This document shows, piece after piece, positions 1 through 5,593 of a DNA stretch of 6,945 bases. Position numbers and translations under genes: made by a program. The notes under the pieces were generated by a model that ran no database searches, was not told where the DNA came from, and saw only the letters and a list, made by a program, of their open reading frames with translations. Source of the stretch: Prolixibacteraceae bacterium (lineage in GTDB: Bacteria; Bacteroidota; Bacteroidia; Bacteroidales; Prolixibacteraceae); assembly GCA_016930735.1 (NCBI GenBank), contig JAFGGF010000182.1:1-6945 (forward strand). Reading direction: 5' to 3'. Positions within the stretch are counted from its first letter, which is position 1. The number at the start of each line of letters is the position of its first letter.

Positions 1-236
1 CCTGCTGACAGAAAACTTTATATCAGCCATAAGATGATGATATAGCGCGAAATTCGAAATGTCAAGAATCGGTCAGGAACCGGCCGGTGAAAACAGCCGT
101 TTCAAATTAAACATGTCAATTGGCCTTGAAAAGTATCGAACCCCTGATGGTATGAATGAATGTGGAAAAGGGGAATAGAGCTTAATTGATAGGATTTTGA
201 AATGCGTAAAAGCCAACCACCGTCCCCGGTTTCTCC
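1..236. other. Region with no convincing gene
   Basis: I see no supported gene here. A 39-codon ATG frame at 59-178 has no ribosome binding site and no recognisable motif. The window may begin inside the last few codons of a gene (frame 1 stays open to a TAG at 43-45), but this is too short to judge. A 10-base palindrome, ACCGGCCGGT, lies at 79-88 without a clear role. The frame of the downstream nucleotidyltransferase remnant is open only from 210, after a TAA at 207-209, so the missing N-terminal half of that protein is not found here in frame. Confidence 0.5.
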
Positions 237-443
237 TTGTGCCTGGTTAATCAATCCCGGAATACGCGCGACCTTGAAAAAAAACTATACCTCTCGTTTG
301 TCAGGGAAGGGATTCGTTTTGCAGTGGACCTGATCGTTGAAACCGAAGACCTCTTCAGCAAGTACAAGAACAATCCCTATATGATTTACTCGGAAGTTTT
401 CCGCCGCGGCAAGACTGTCTATGAAAGAAAAACCGCTGCATAA
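237..443 (+). pseudogene. MNT-type nucleotidyltransferase, C-terminal remnant
   Basis: The 68 residues read from a TTG resemble the C-terminal half of small MNT nucleotidyltransferases that pair with HEPN proteins in toxin-antitoxin modules. In that family the MNT partner can AMP-modify and neutralise the HEPN RNase. Visible here are the strand VDLIVET (Asp about residue 31, matching the third metal-binding Asp of the fold) and the family-like tail with KYKNNPYMIY, RRGKTVYER. The N-terminal GS...D-x-D active-site half is absent: the frame is open only from 210, and the upstream sequence does not encode it in other frames by eye. A full-length member would be roughly 100-140 residues. The frame overlaps the following HEPN start by 23 bases, as in intact MNT-HEPN operons. 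I infer a decayed gene; the family call rests on motif memory only. Confidence 0.6.
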
Positions 444-516
444 AAAGTGGCTGGACCGGGCGCGAAGCAAACTGGAAAGAGCCTGGACAGGTGACCTTGT
501 TTTCAAGACCATTTAA
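421..516 (+). pseudogene. HEPN-domain protein, N-terminal fragment
   Basis: A 31-codon ATG frame starts inside the end of the nucleotidyltransferase remnant, in a different frame. It contains WLDRARSKLERAW, which matches the opening helix of HEPN proteins ('W-x-x-x-A-x-x-x-L-x-x-A'). An intact HEPN protein runs about 120-140 residues and carries a later R-x4-6-H RNase motif. Here a TAA ends the frame at 514-516, and the next bases lead straight into the promoter-like sequence of the RiPP cassette, so the catalytic part is missing. The gene order and overlap with the MNT remnant strengthen both calls. It is most likely a truncated, inactive antitoxin/toxin relic and the left boundary of a later insertion. 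The sequence is short, so chance resemblance cannot be excluded. Confidence 0.55.
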
Positions 517-543
517 ATCTCATCGAAAAAAACTCAAACTGAC

Positions 544-572
544 TTGACAAGAAATTTATATTATTGTAAAAG
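544..572 (+). promoter_or_regulatory. Candidate sigma70-type promoter of the RiPP cassette
   Basis: A perfect TTGACA (544-549) is followed after 17 bases by TAAAAG (567-572), a 4/6 match to TATAAT. Transcription would start near 579 and give a leader of about 43 bases ahead of the precursor ATG at 622. The site lies directly after the truncated HEPN fragment. The -35 and spacing are excellent and the -10 is weak. Confidence 0.45.
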
Positions 573-608
573 TTTATCGATTTTTTTGAATCGGGAAATC
601 GAAATGAA

Positions 609-614
609 AAGGAG
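609..614 (+). promoter_or_regulatory. Ribosome binding site of the precursor peptide
   Basis: AAGGAG ends 7 bases before the ATG at 622. This fixes the precursor start at 622 and rules out the in-frame ATG at 604, which lies upstream of this site and has no such signal of its own. Confidence 0.85.
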
Positions 615-621
615 AAATGGA

Positions 622-810
622 ATGAAAAAGAAATTCAGTCTGACAAACCTGGCGAAGAATGAACTGAATCGGAACGAAATGAATCGGATTTCGGCCGGAA
701 ATTTATGTTTGGCCTGGTGCAGGTGTGAATGCTGGTTCGGAGAATGGGAGGCGAATTATTCATGTGATCGGACAGCAGAAAAAAAGGCCCAAGCAAACCA
801 TGATCGTTGA
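622..810 (+). CDS. RiPP precursor peptide, GG-Bacteroidales-like (TIGR04149-like)
   Basis: This 62-residue peptide is the probable substrate of the radical SAM maturase downstream. The leader (1-26) carries the family-typical pattern K-x-S-L-x-x-L-A-K-N-E-L-x-x-x-E-M-N, the part expected to bind the maturase. It ends in ISAG where most relatives have Gly-Gly, the likely cleavage point. The core (27-62) holds five cysteines (C29, C33, C35, C37, C48) and three tryptophans (W32, W38, W42); C-R-C-E-C-W is the densest part. The end (TAEKKAQANHDR) keeps an 'AN' reminiscent of the Asn-rich tails of the family. The start is set by AAGGAG at 609-614. The maturase begins 210 bases downstream, a gap holding no second precursor that I can see. 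The family call is from recognition of the leader plus the two downstream genes. The modification chemistry and final product are unknown. Confidence 0.82.
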   Translation: MKKKFSLTNLAKNELNRNEMNRISAGNLCLAWCRCECWFGEWEANYSCDRTAEKKAQANHDR

Positions 811-920
811 TTTGTAAACAGGCTTTTATACATTTTTCGAACACTCACAAACGCAAGGCTGGGATGGAAATGCACTTAAGTTTTCTGTAGACAAAAAAAT
901 ATTGAGATTCAGGATGTGAA

Positions 921-948
921 TTGCCGAATGTTGTCAGTTTTATATGAT
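921..948 (+). promoter_or_regulatory. Weak candidate promoter ahead of the radical SAM gene
   Basis: TTGCCG (921-926, 4/6) and TATGAT (943-948, 5/6) are separated by 16 bases in the AT-rich gap 811-1020 between precursor and maturase. It would let the maturase genes be transcribed apart from the precursor. The surrounding sequence is so AT-rich that a chance match is quite possible. I see no clear terminator hairpin after the precursor. Confidence 0.25.
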
Positions 949-1020
949 ATTTATATATCTGGAAAAAGGAAATAACAATAATTTTGGCAATCACCTCACA
1001 TATCAATTTATCATTTTAAA

Positions 1021-2541
1021 ATGAAACCAATTTGTTCATTTCGATCAAGTAAAAAAATTGACTATATTCACTGCGATTATAAAAATCAATTCTTGCTGGT
1101 TCACCCGCTTCTGAGTCATATCATTGATCTGGTTGATCATCATGTCAATATAAGCGATTGGATCAATAACCTGAAGCAAGGCGGTGTTAAAATCGGGGAC
1201 AAAGGTTTTTTTTCGATCGAAGAGATCAAGTATTATTATAAAAAATACCTATTGTTAAAAGAAAACAACTATTTTAACAAACCAGACATCCCGGGGGAAT
1301 TCGGAGCTGTATTGATTCCATCCGACATCATATCCAACCTGTCGAATACAAGAGGCATCACCTTTGAGGTTACCGATTCATGCAATTTGAAATGTAAATA
1401 TTGTGGATTCGGAGAAATGTACGGCAATTATGACCGGAGAAATACAAAAGAGCTGGAATTCTATAAAGCAAAATTACTACTGGATTACCTGGTCCCGTTT
1501 TTTAATTCGACACTCAATTTTTCACATAAGAAAAATATCTGTATTGGATTCTACGGGGGAGAACCATTATTGAATTTTAATCTTATTCGGCAAATAGTCG
1601 AATACTCAAAACAATTAAAACTATTGCATAACCAGTTTAATTACAATATCACCACCAACGGCCTTCTTCTTAAGAAATACATCACCTTCCTAATTGAAAA
1701 TGATTTTGATTTGTCTATCAGCATTGATGGAAATGAATCGCAAAACAGCTATCGAATTTTCAAGAACGGCAAGAATTCATTTCCCAGTGTAATGAATAAT
1801 ATTCTTCATATAAAAAACAATTATCCCGATTACTTTGACAAAAAAGTGAATATTGTCAGTGTCCTTCATAATAGAAATACAACCGATGAAATCGATGAAT
1901 TCACGAAAACTCATTTCGGAAAACCCAGTTATATATCAGAATTGAATACGACCGGAGTTTTAAAAGAAAAACAGGAAGAATTTCTCGAAATGTATAAAAA
2001 CCCAACTGAAGATCTCTATCAAAATGAGGACTATTCGAATTACAACAGAAAATTCTTCCTGGAGGCAAGCAGAAGCAGCGTAGAAATCACATTAATGGCA
2101 TATAGCGGCTATATATATAAAAACTTCGATGAATTCTTTTTTACCAAAGGCAATAATAGAATTGTTCCCACCGCAACCTGTCTGCCGTTTTCAAAAAAAA
2201 TATTCGTTACCGTGAATGGGAAAATATTGCCCTGCGAAAGGATCGGCCACCATTTTGCGTTGGGAATCATCGGAAAAAATGCGGTTGAAATGGATTTCAA
2301 TAAAATCGCGGCCAAATACAATGGATATTTCAACAAAATAAAAAGAGCTTGTCTGAAATGTTATCGCAACAAAAATTGCAATCAGTGTATCTTCAATTTA
2401 AATATCGATGACTCTTCGCCGCATTGCAGCGGTTTCATGCCTGAAAAGGATTTTCAGGAATTTCTATCAAATCAATTCTCATATCTTGAAAATCACCCGG
2501 ACATTTATGAAGAACTGATTAAGAACACAATGGTATTCTGA
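1021..2541 (+). CDS. Radical SAM/SPASM peptide maturase of the RiPP cassette
   Basis: This 506-residue cytoplasmic enzyme should use a reductively cleaved S-adenosylmethionine radical to modify the precursor core. The N-terminal ~100 residues resemble the leader-recognition (RRE-like) region of RiPP maturases. The radical SAM core starts near 112 with the 4Fe-4S motif C121-NLK-C125-KY-C128. GGEP (179-182) is the SAM-binding motif, and TTNG (211-214) and SISIDG (232-237) mark later strands. A full SPASM domain follows: C387-x12-G400-x4-C405, then C444-x2-C447-x5-C453-x2-C456 and C469, enough to bind two auxiliary clusters. The spacing C453-x2-C456 is one shorter than the common x3. The ATG has no Shine-Dalgarno sequence, and the frame is open only from 982 with no earlier ATG, GTG or TTG in frame. 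The pseudo-rSAM gene follows after 2 bases. The precursor upstream and the pseudo-rSAM downstream point to the GG-Bacteroidales maturase type (TIGR04148-like). Confidence 0.92.
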   Translation: MKPICSFRSSKKIDYIHCDYKNQFLLVHPLLSHIIDLVDHHVNISDWINNLKQGGVKIGDKGFFSIEEIKYYYKKYLLLKENNYFNKPDIPGEFGAVLIPSDIISNLSNTRGITFEVTDSCNLKCKYCGFGEMYGNYDRRNTKELEFYKAKLLLDYLVPFFNSTLNFSHKKNICIGFYGGEPLLNFNLIRQIVEYSKQLKLLHNQFNYNITTNGLLLKKYITFLIENDFDLSISIDGNESQNSYRIFKNGKNSFPSVMNNILHIKNNYPDYFDKKVNIVSVLHNRNTTDEIDEFTKTHFGKPSYISELNTTGVLKEKQEEFLEMYKNPTEDLYQNEDYSNYNRKFFLEASRSSVEITLMAYSGYIYKNFDEFFFTKGNNRIVPTATCLPFSKKIFVTVNGKILPCERIGHHFALGIIGKNAVEMDFNKIAAKYNGYFNKIKRACLKCYRNKNCNQCIFNLNIDDSSPHCSGFMPEKDFQEFLSNQFSYLENHPDIYEELIKNTMVF

Positions 2542-2543
2542 AA

Positions 2544-3830
2544 ATGAATTATTGGTTTTATATTGACCCGTTTGTTCATATTGCCATAAAAAATGAATCG
2601 GTTCTTTTATTCAATACCCTAAACGGAAAATGTTTAAAGGTCTTGAATAATCAGGAAATTGCCGCAAAAATGAAAGAGCTTACCTCATACTCGAATTCCT
2701 ATGTAATCAAAATCTCTGAAAAAGAGAGGGATTCGTCCATTTTCAAAGAGTTTTTCAACGGCATTCGCAATCATTTTATGGGAGGTTTATTAAACGAAGA
2801 TTGGTATTCAGGGAAACCGGTGCAAATCATTCCGGAAATGAAAATAATGGAGAGTTTTTTCTCTCCAAATTCCCTTTCAAGAAATAGAACCGGTACCGAT
2901 ATACTGAAAAAGCTCATTGAAATTTCTTTTTATTTGAACAGCGATCCATCTCAAAAAGACCGGTATGAGTACTACAGACAATTCCTTTATCCCGCCAGTA
3001 TCATTGATTCAATCGCGGAGCTTGACCTTAATAATATAAAGGACTTGTTAACAGAAGCCAAAAACAGCAATTTGTTGAGATTGAATATCCTTGGGGCCGA
3101 TATTTTTAGATACAGCCATATCAATGAATTGATTCAACTCATCAATGACATCAAAATTGAAAAAAACCTCTATCTGAAATATTCACTTCTGCCAGATTAC
3201 AATGAAGAGTTCTTTAAAAGAATAAATGATACAATGAATCGGATCGGAGAGAAAAAGGAGTTCTACAAATTCAACCTTTTTTTTACGAGAGATGATCTCT
3301 TCTCGAGTAAAAACATTTTCAGTTTTTTTTATAACCTTGGCATCACAACAAAATTCTGTTTTATTATCAAAGATGAAGAAGATTTTATTAAAGTCGAAAA
3401 ATTTATTGAAAAAAATGAGGTGTCTGAATATGAGTTTTTCCCCTATTTCAATGGCGAGAACATCGAGTTTTTTAAACATAACATTTTTTTGGATGAAAAT
3501 GAAGTGCTCGGGTCCAAACCATCATTATCGGAAATTTTAAAACGAAAAAGAATAAACGAAATAAAATTCGGGAAACTGATTGTTTTAAGTAACGGGGCGG
3601 TATACGCGGATCTGAATAAAATCAAACTGGGCACTCTGGGATCAGAATCTCTTAAAAATCTGATTTACAAAGAAATCACGGACGGAAACAGTTGGAGGGA
3701 AACCCGGAGCAAACTCGAACCCTGCAAGGATTGCCTATATGAATTGATCTGCCCGTCTCCATCTTTTTATGAAAACGCTTTAAACAGAAACAATATTTGT
3801 CATATTATAACCTCCGATAAAGAAGGTTAG
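2544..3830 (+). CDS. Pseudo-rSAM/SPASM protein, GG-Bacteroidales system (TIGR04150-like)
   Basis: This 428-residue protein has the layout of a radical SAM/SPASM protein without the catalytic cluster motif: no C-x3-C-x2-C occurs anywhere. Its only cysteines are C30, C272 and the tail set C394, C397, C403 and C419. The opening (NYWFYIDPFVHIAIK) and the strand LNILGADIFRY (180-190) match what I remember of the family. The C-terminal C-KD-C-LYELI-C-PSPS...C-H is the half-SPASM signature shared by members. Such proteins always accompany a catalytic maturase and are thought to act as a non-catalytic partner, perhaps for leader or core binding. That role is inference. The gene starts 2 bases after the maturase stop codon, so the two are almost certainly co-translated. 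A separate Shine-Dalgarno is not visible. Base composition is AT-rich like the maturase, consistent with the two genes having moved together. Confidence 0.85.
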   Translation: MNYWFYIDPFVHIAIKNESVLLFNTLNGKCLKVLNNQEIAAKMKELTSYSNSYVIKISEKERDSSIFKEFFNGIRNHFMGGLLNEDWYSGKPVQIIPEMKIMESFFSPNSLSRNRTGTDILKKLIEISFYLNSDPSQKDRYEYYRQFLYPASIIDSIAELDLNNIKDLLTEAKNSNLLRLNILGADIFRYSHINELIQLINDIKIEKNLYLKYSLLPDYNEEFFKRINDTMNRIGEKKEFYKFNLFFTRDDLFSSKNIFSFFYNLGITTKFCFIIKDEEDFIKVEKFIEKNEVSEYEFFPYFNGENIEFFKHNIFLDENEVLGSKPSLSEILKRKRINEIKFGKLIVLSNGAVYADLNKIKLGTLGSESLKNLIYKEITDGNSWRETRSKLEPCKDCLYELICPSPSFYENALNRNNICHIITSDKEG

Positions 3831-4119
3831 ACACGATTTTAAATGATTTTGTTTATAAAGGCCATTCTCCTCATTTCCCACATGCATTATTTTTCCAAAA
3901 AAACGGGACTGCCTCGGAAAAATGTGCAAAAAATTCTTGACACTACCGCCTGGGATTCCATGCCTGGGGAGTCGTATCCATCGGCATGGGCTACGGAGCG
4001 CTAAAGAAATTGAAAAAACTGCCTCAGGCCTCTGATGAAGAGCCTCCAGATAAAGAGACCTTATCTCCGGAAGCAGGACAGACATTCTTCTTCTATTTCC
4101 AAGGGATCCTTTAGAATAA
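3831..4119. other. Gap between convergent operons, possible gene remains
   Basis: No intact gene is evident in these 289 bases between the pseudo-rSAM stop and the hicB stop. Two overlapping plus-strand frames look more protein-like than random. Frame 3843-4004 includes KKTGLPRKNVQKILDT, which resembles the second helix of HU-family DNA-binding proteins. Frame 3941-4114, open without a start codon, reads WGVVSIGMGYGALKKLKKLPQ followed by an acidic stretch. They could be pieces of one decayed, frameshifted gene, or chance. A TTGACA at 3937-3942 lacks a -10 partner. No convincing terminator hairpin for either converging operon was found. A 10-base palindrome (ATCAGCTGAT, 4119-4128) overlaps the hicB stop. 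Confidence 0.35.
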
Positions 4120-4464
4120 TCAGCTGATCTTCGAGAGGATATACTGGTTCACCGACACGCCTTCCTCCGCCGATTTGATAGCCAGTTGCCGATGGACCTC
4201 CGGAGGGACGCGGAGAGTCAGGTTCCCTTTATATTTTCTCAGTCCGAGGGGCTCGGGAACCGGCTTTCCTTCTTCCCGCAGCCAATCGAGCGATTCCCTG
4301 ACAACGGTTTTGATCTCCTGAAGCGCTTTTTCCTGCGTATCGCCATGTGCGCCAAGGCCCGGGAATTCCAGGCACCGGGCCACAAACACCCCGTCCTCCT
4401 CGGACCACTCGATCCGGAAAGTGTATTTTTCTTCGCTGGCTTTCCCGGTATTTTTATTCTTCAT
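4120..4464 (-). CDS. hicB: HicB antitoxin
   Basis: This 114-residue antitoxin should bind and block the HicA toxin and repress the operon. The N-terminal HicB-like domain (about 13-70) shows the typical strand pattern YTFRIEWSEEDGVFVARCLEFPGL, followed in the family manner by a helix with ALQEI. The C-terminal ~35 residues (80-114), with LTLRVPPEVHRQL and SVNQYI, form a ribbon-helix-helix DNA-binding domain of the HicB/Arc type. Start choice: GGAGG (4471-4475) stands 6 bases before the ATG at 4464. An in-frame TTG seven codons earlier would contain this site and is rejected. The gene overlaps the end of hicA by 11 bases, so the two are translationally coupled, with toxin first. It is likely autoregulated through the inverted repeat at 4700-4721. 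The length is normal and no damage is seen. Confidence 0.93.
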   Translation of the reverse strand: MKNKNTGKASEEKYTFRIEWSEEDGVFVARCLEFPGLGAHGDTQEKALQEIKTVVRESLDWLREEGKPVPEPLGLRKYKGNLTLRVPPEVHRQLAIKSAEEGVSVNQYILSKIS

Positions 4465-4681
4465 TTTTTTCCTCCAATTTTTCAATCGCCCTGATCACAT
4501 CTCTTACCTGATAGGGTTTCGCCATGTTCCCATCCTTCTGAACATTCACAAACGGCTCACCCGGCCAGGGCGTCTTGAATATGAAATGGCTGCCTCGAAT
4601 TCTCGGAGTTCCAAAATACTCTCTGCAAATCTTCAATAAATCTTCAAATTTAACATTTTTCGGATTTGCCAATATTTCCAT
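4454..4681 (-). CDS. hicA: HicA mRNA interferase toxin
   Basis: This 75-residue toxin of the HicA family has a double-stranded-RNA-binding-like fold and cleaves mRNA to halt translation when free of HicB. Family marks are ILANPKNVKFEDLLKIC at the front, GSHFIFKTPWPGEP with the catalytic-type His32, and AKPYQVRDVI near the end. The protein belongs to the sub-type with 'TPWPG' and 'NVQKDGN'. I chose ATG at 4681 over the in-frame GTG at 4693: the -10 box at 4700-4705 would place the transcript start near 4693, making GTG almost leaderless, whereas ATG 4681 has a GAAG-like site about 6 to 8 bases upstream. The weak ribosome binding site fits a toxin made in smaller amounts than its antitoxin. The stop overlaps the hicB start by 11 bases. 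It appears intact and probably active. Confidence 0.92.
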   Translation of the reverse strand: MEILANPKNVKFEDLLKICREYFGTPRIRGSHFIFKTPWPGEPFVNVQKDGNMAKPYQVRDVIRAIEKLEEKNEE

Positions 4682-4699
4682 GATTTTCTTCACAAAACA

Positions 4700-4721
4700 A
4701 TGATAGCTTATGTGCTATCGT
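4700..4721. promoter_or_regulatory. Inverted repeat, candidate HicB operator
   Basis: GATAGC (4702-4707) and GCTATC (4714-4719) form a perfect 6-base inverted repeat around a 6-base centre. With one mismatch it extends to 8 bases per arm (ATGATAGC and GCTATCGT). It covers the -10 box and most of the spacer of the hicAB promoter, so a bound HicB ribbon-helix-helix dimer would block RNA polymerase. Operator function is inference from position and symmetry. Confidence 0.6.
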
Positions 4722-4728
4722 TTGTCAA
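4700..4728 (-). promoter_or_regulatory. Promoter of the hicA-hicB operon
   Basis: On the minus strand, a perfect TTGACA (4728-4723) is followed by exactly 17 bases and TATCAT (4705-4700), a 5/6 match to TATAAT. Transcription would begin near 4693, about 12 bases before the hicA ATG. This is the best promoter in the window. Confidence 0.7.
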
Positions 4729-4762
4729 CAAATTTCAAAATTTCCGGTTTTCAACTCAATCA

Positions 4763-4791
4763 TTGCGAAAAGTTTTTATTAAGTATAGAAT
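4763..4791 (+). promoter_or_regulatory. Candidate promoter of the nuclease/DUF4062 pair
   Basis: TTGCGA (4763-4768, 4/6) and TAGAAT (4786-4791, 5/6) are spaced 17 bases apart, with a predicted start near 4798 and a short leader of about 20 bases. It is divergent from the hicAB promoter, with the two -35 boxes about 35 bases apart. Confidence 0.45.
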
Positions 4792-4807
4792 TTCTCAGGA
4801 CGAAGAG

Positions 4808-4814
4808 AAGGAGG
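4808..4814 (+). promoter_or_regulatory. Ribosome binding site fixing the start at 4820
   Basis: AAGGAGG is a perfect Shine-Dalgarno sequence 5 bases before the ATG at 4820. The open frame runs back to an ATG at 4700, but that ATG lies inside the hicAB promoter, upstream of the likely transcript start, and has no such site. Confidence 0.85.
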
Positions 4815-4819
4815 AGAGA

Positions 4820-5593
4820 ATGATCTATATTCCAAAAAAAGTGAAGGAACGATTTTCAGCAAATCTCAAAAAATACCAGACAATAGCCGCCACTCAAAAA
4901 TCAAAAGACGTTTCCGAAGCCGATACCATCACTCTTGTCAAAGACATACTCGCTTACGTTTTCGGTTACAACAAATACGAAGAACTGACGAGCGAGCAGC
5001 AAATCAGAGGTACTTATTGCGATCTGGCGGTAAAGATAGACGGAAAGATAAAATACCTGATCGAGGTCAAGGCTGCGGATATTTCACTAAACGACTCTCA
5101 TCTCCGTCAGGCCTTGAACTATGCGGCGAACCAGGGTATCGAGTGGATCGTTCTCACGAATTCAATCGATTGGTGCCTGTATCACATCAAGTTCGGACAA
5201 CCGATCGATCACGAAGAAGTCACCTCCTTCAATCTGCTTGATATCAATTTAAAAAATGAAGATGACCAGCGGAAGATGTTTTTGCTTTGCCGTGAAGGGA
5301 TCAGCACGGACGCTATTGGAGTGTTTCACCAGCATGCTCAGATTCTGAACAAATACACCGTTGCATATATTCTCCAATCCGACATTGTGTTAACCCTCCT
5401 GAAAAAAGAACTGAAAAAACTCTTTCCCGAAATCAAGGTGGAAGCAGGCCAAATTGAACAAATTATCAAAAACGAAATTCTGAAGCGGGAAGTGCTGGAA
5501 GGCGATAAAGCAAAGGAAATCCAGGCAAAACTAAAAAAAGCAGCCTCTAAAATTCAGAGGAAAACAGAGAAAAAGCCCGATGTACTTTCCTGA
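4820..5593 (+). CDS. HSDR_N-like PD-(D/E)XK nuclease-domain protein
   Basis: This 257-residue protein resembles the stand-alone relatives of the N-terminal nuclease domain of type I restriction HsdR subunits (HSDR_N-like). An early acidic helix is near 33-40 and FGYNKYEEL follows. YCDLAV gives Asp68 and YLIEVKA gives Glu82-x-Lys84, the D...E-x-K catalytic core. RQALNYAANQGIEWIVLTN supplies the Gln97 and Tyr101 typical of the family, then WCLYHI. No helicase follows, so it is not a complete HsdR. The region 150-257 is helical, with a Lys-rich end. All expected core residues are present, so DNA cleavage is plausible but not proven; many solo members have no assigned role. Its start is set by AAGGAGG at 4808-4814. 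The stop lies 14 bases inside the next gene, suggesting coupled translation. The GC-richer composition differs from that neighbour. Confidence 0.8.
   Translation: MIYIPKKVKERFSANLKKYQTIAATQKSKDVSEADTITLVKDILAYVFGYNKYEELTSEQQIRGTYCDLAVKIDGKIKYLIEVKAADISLNDSHLRQALNYAANQGIEWIVLTNSIDWCLYHIKFGQPIDHEEVTSFNLLDINLKNEDDQRKMFLLCREGISTDAIGVFHQHAQILNKYTVAYILQSDIVLTLLKKELKKLFPEIKVEAGQIEQIIKNEILKREVLEGDKAKEIQAKLKKAASKIQRKTEKKPDVLS

Noticed and set aside
79..88. Palindrome ACCGGCCGGT
   Set aside because: Short perfect palindromes of this size occur by chance and no gene or promoter is attached to it.
285..512. Minus-strand open frame opposite the MNT/HEPN relics
   Set aside because: No family-like motif or ribosome binding site; the plus strand explains the sequence better.
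635..844. Minus-strand open frame opposite the precursor
   Set aside because: Shadow of the precursor gene, which has a perfect ribosome binding site and a family-type leader.
3937..3965. TTGACA as a promoter
   Set aside because: No -10-like hexamer at 16-18 bases and no gene with a good start downstream on that strand.
3780..4085. Minus-strand 101-residue open frame in the gap
   Set aside because: It overlaps the pseudo-rSAM end, has no recognisable motif and no clear ribosome binding site.
5017..5241. Plus-strand alternative frame inside the nuclease gene
   Set aside because: Arg-rich shadow frame; the main frame carries the conserved nuclease motifs.
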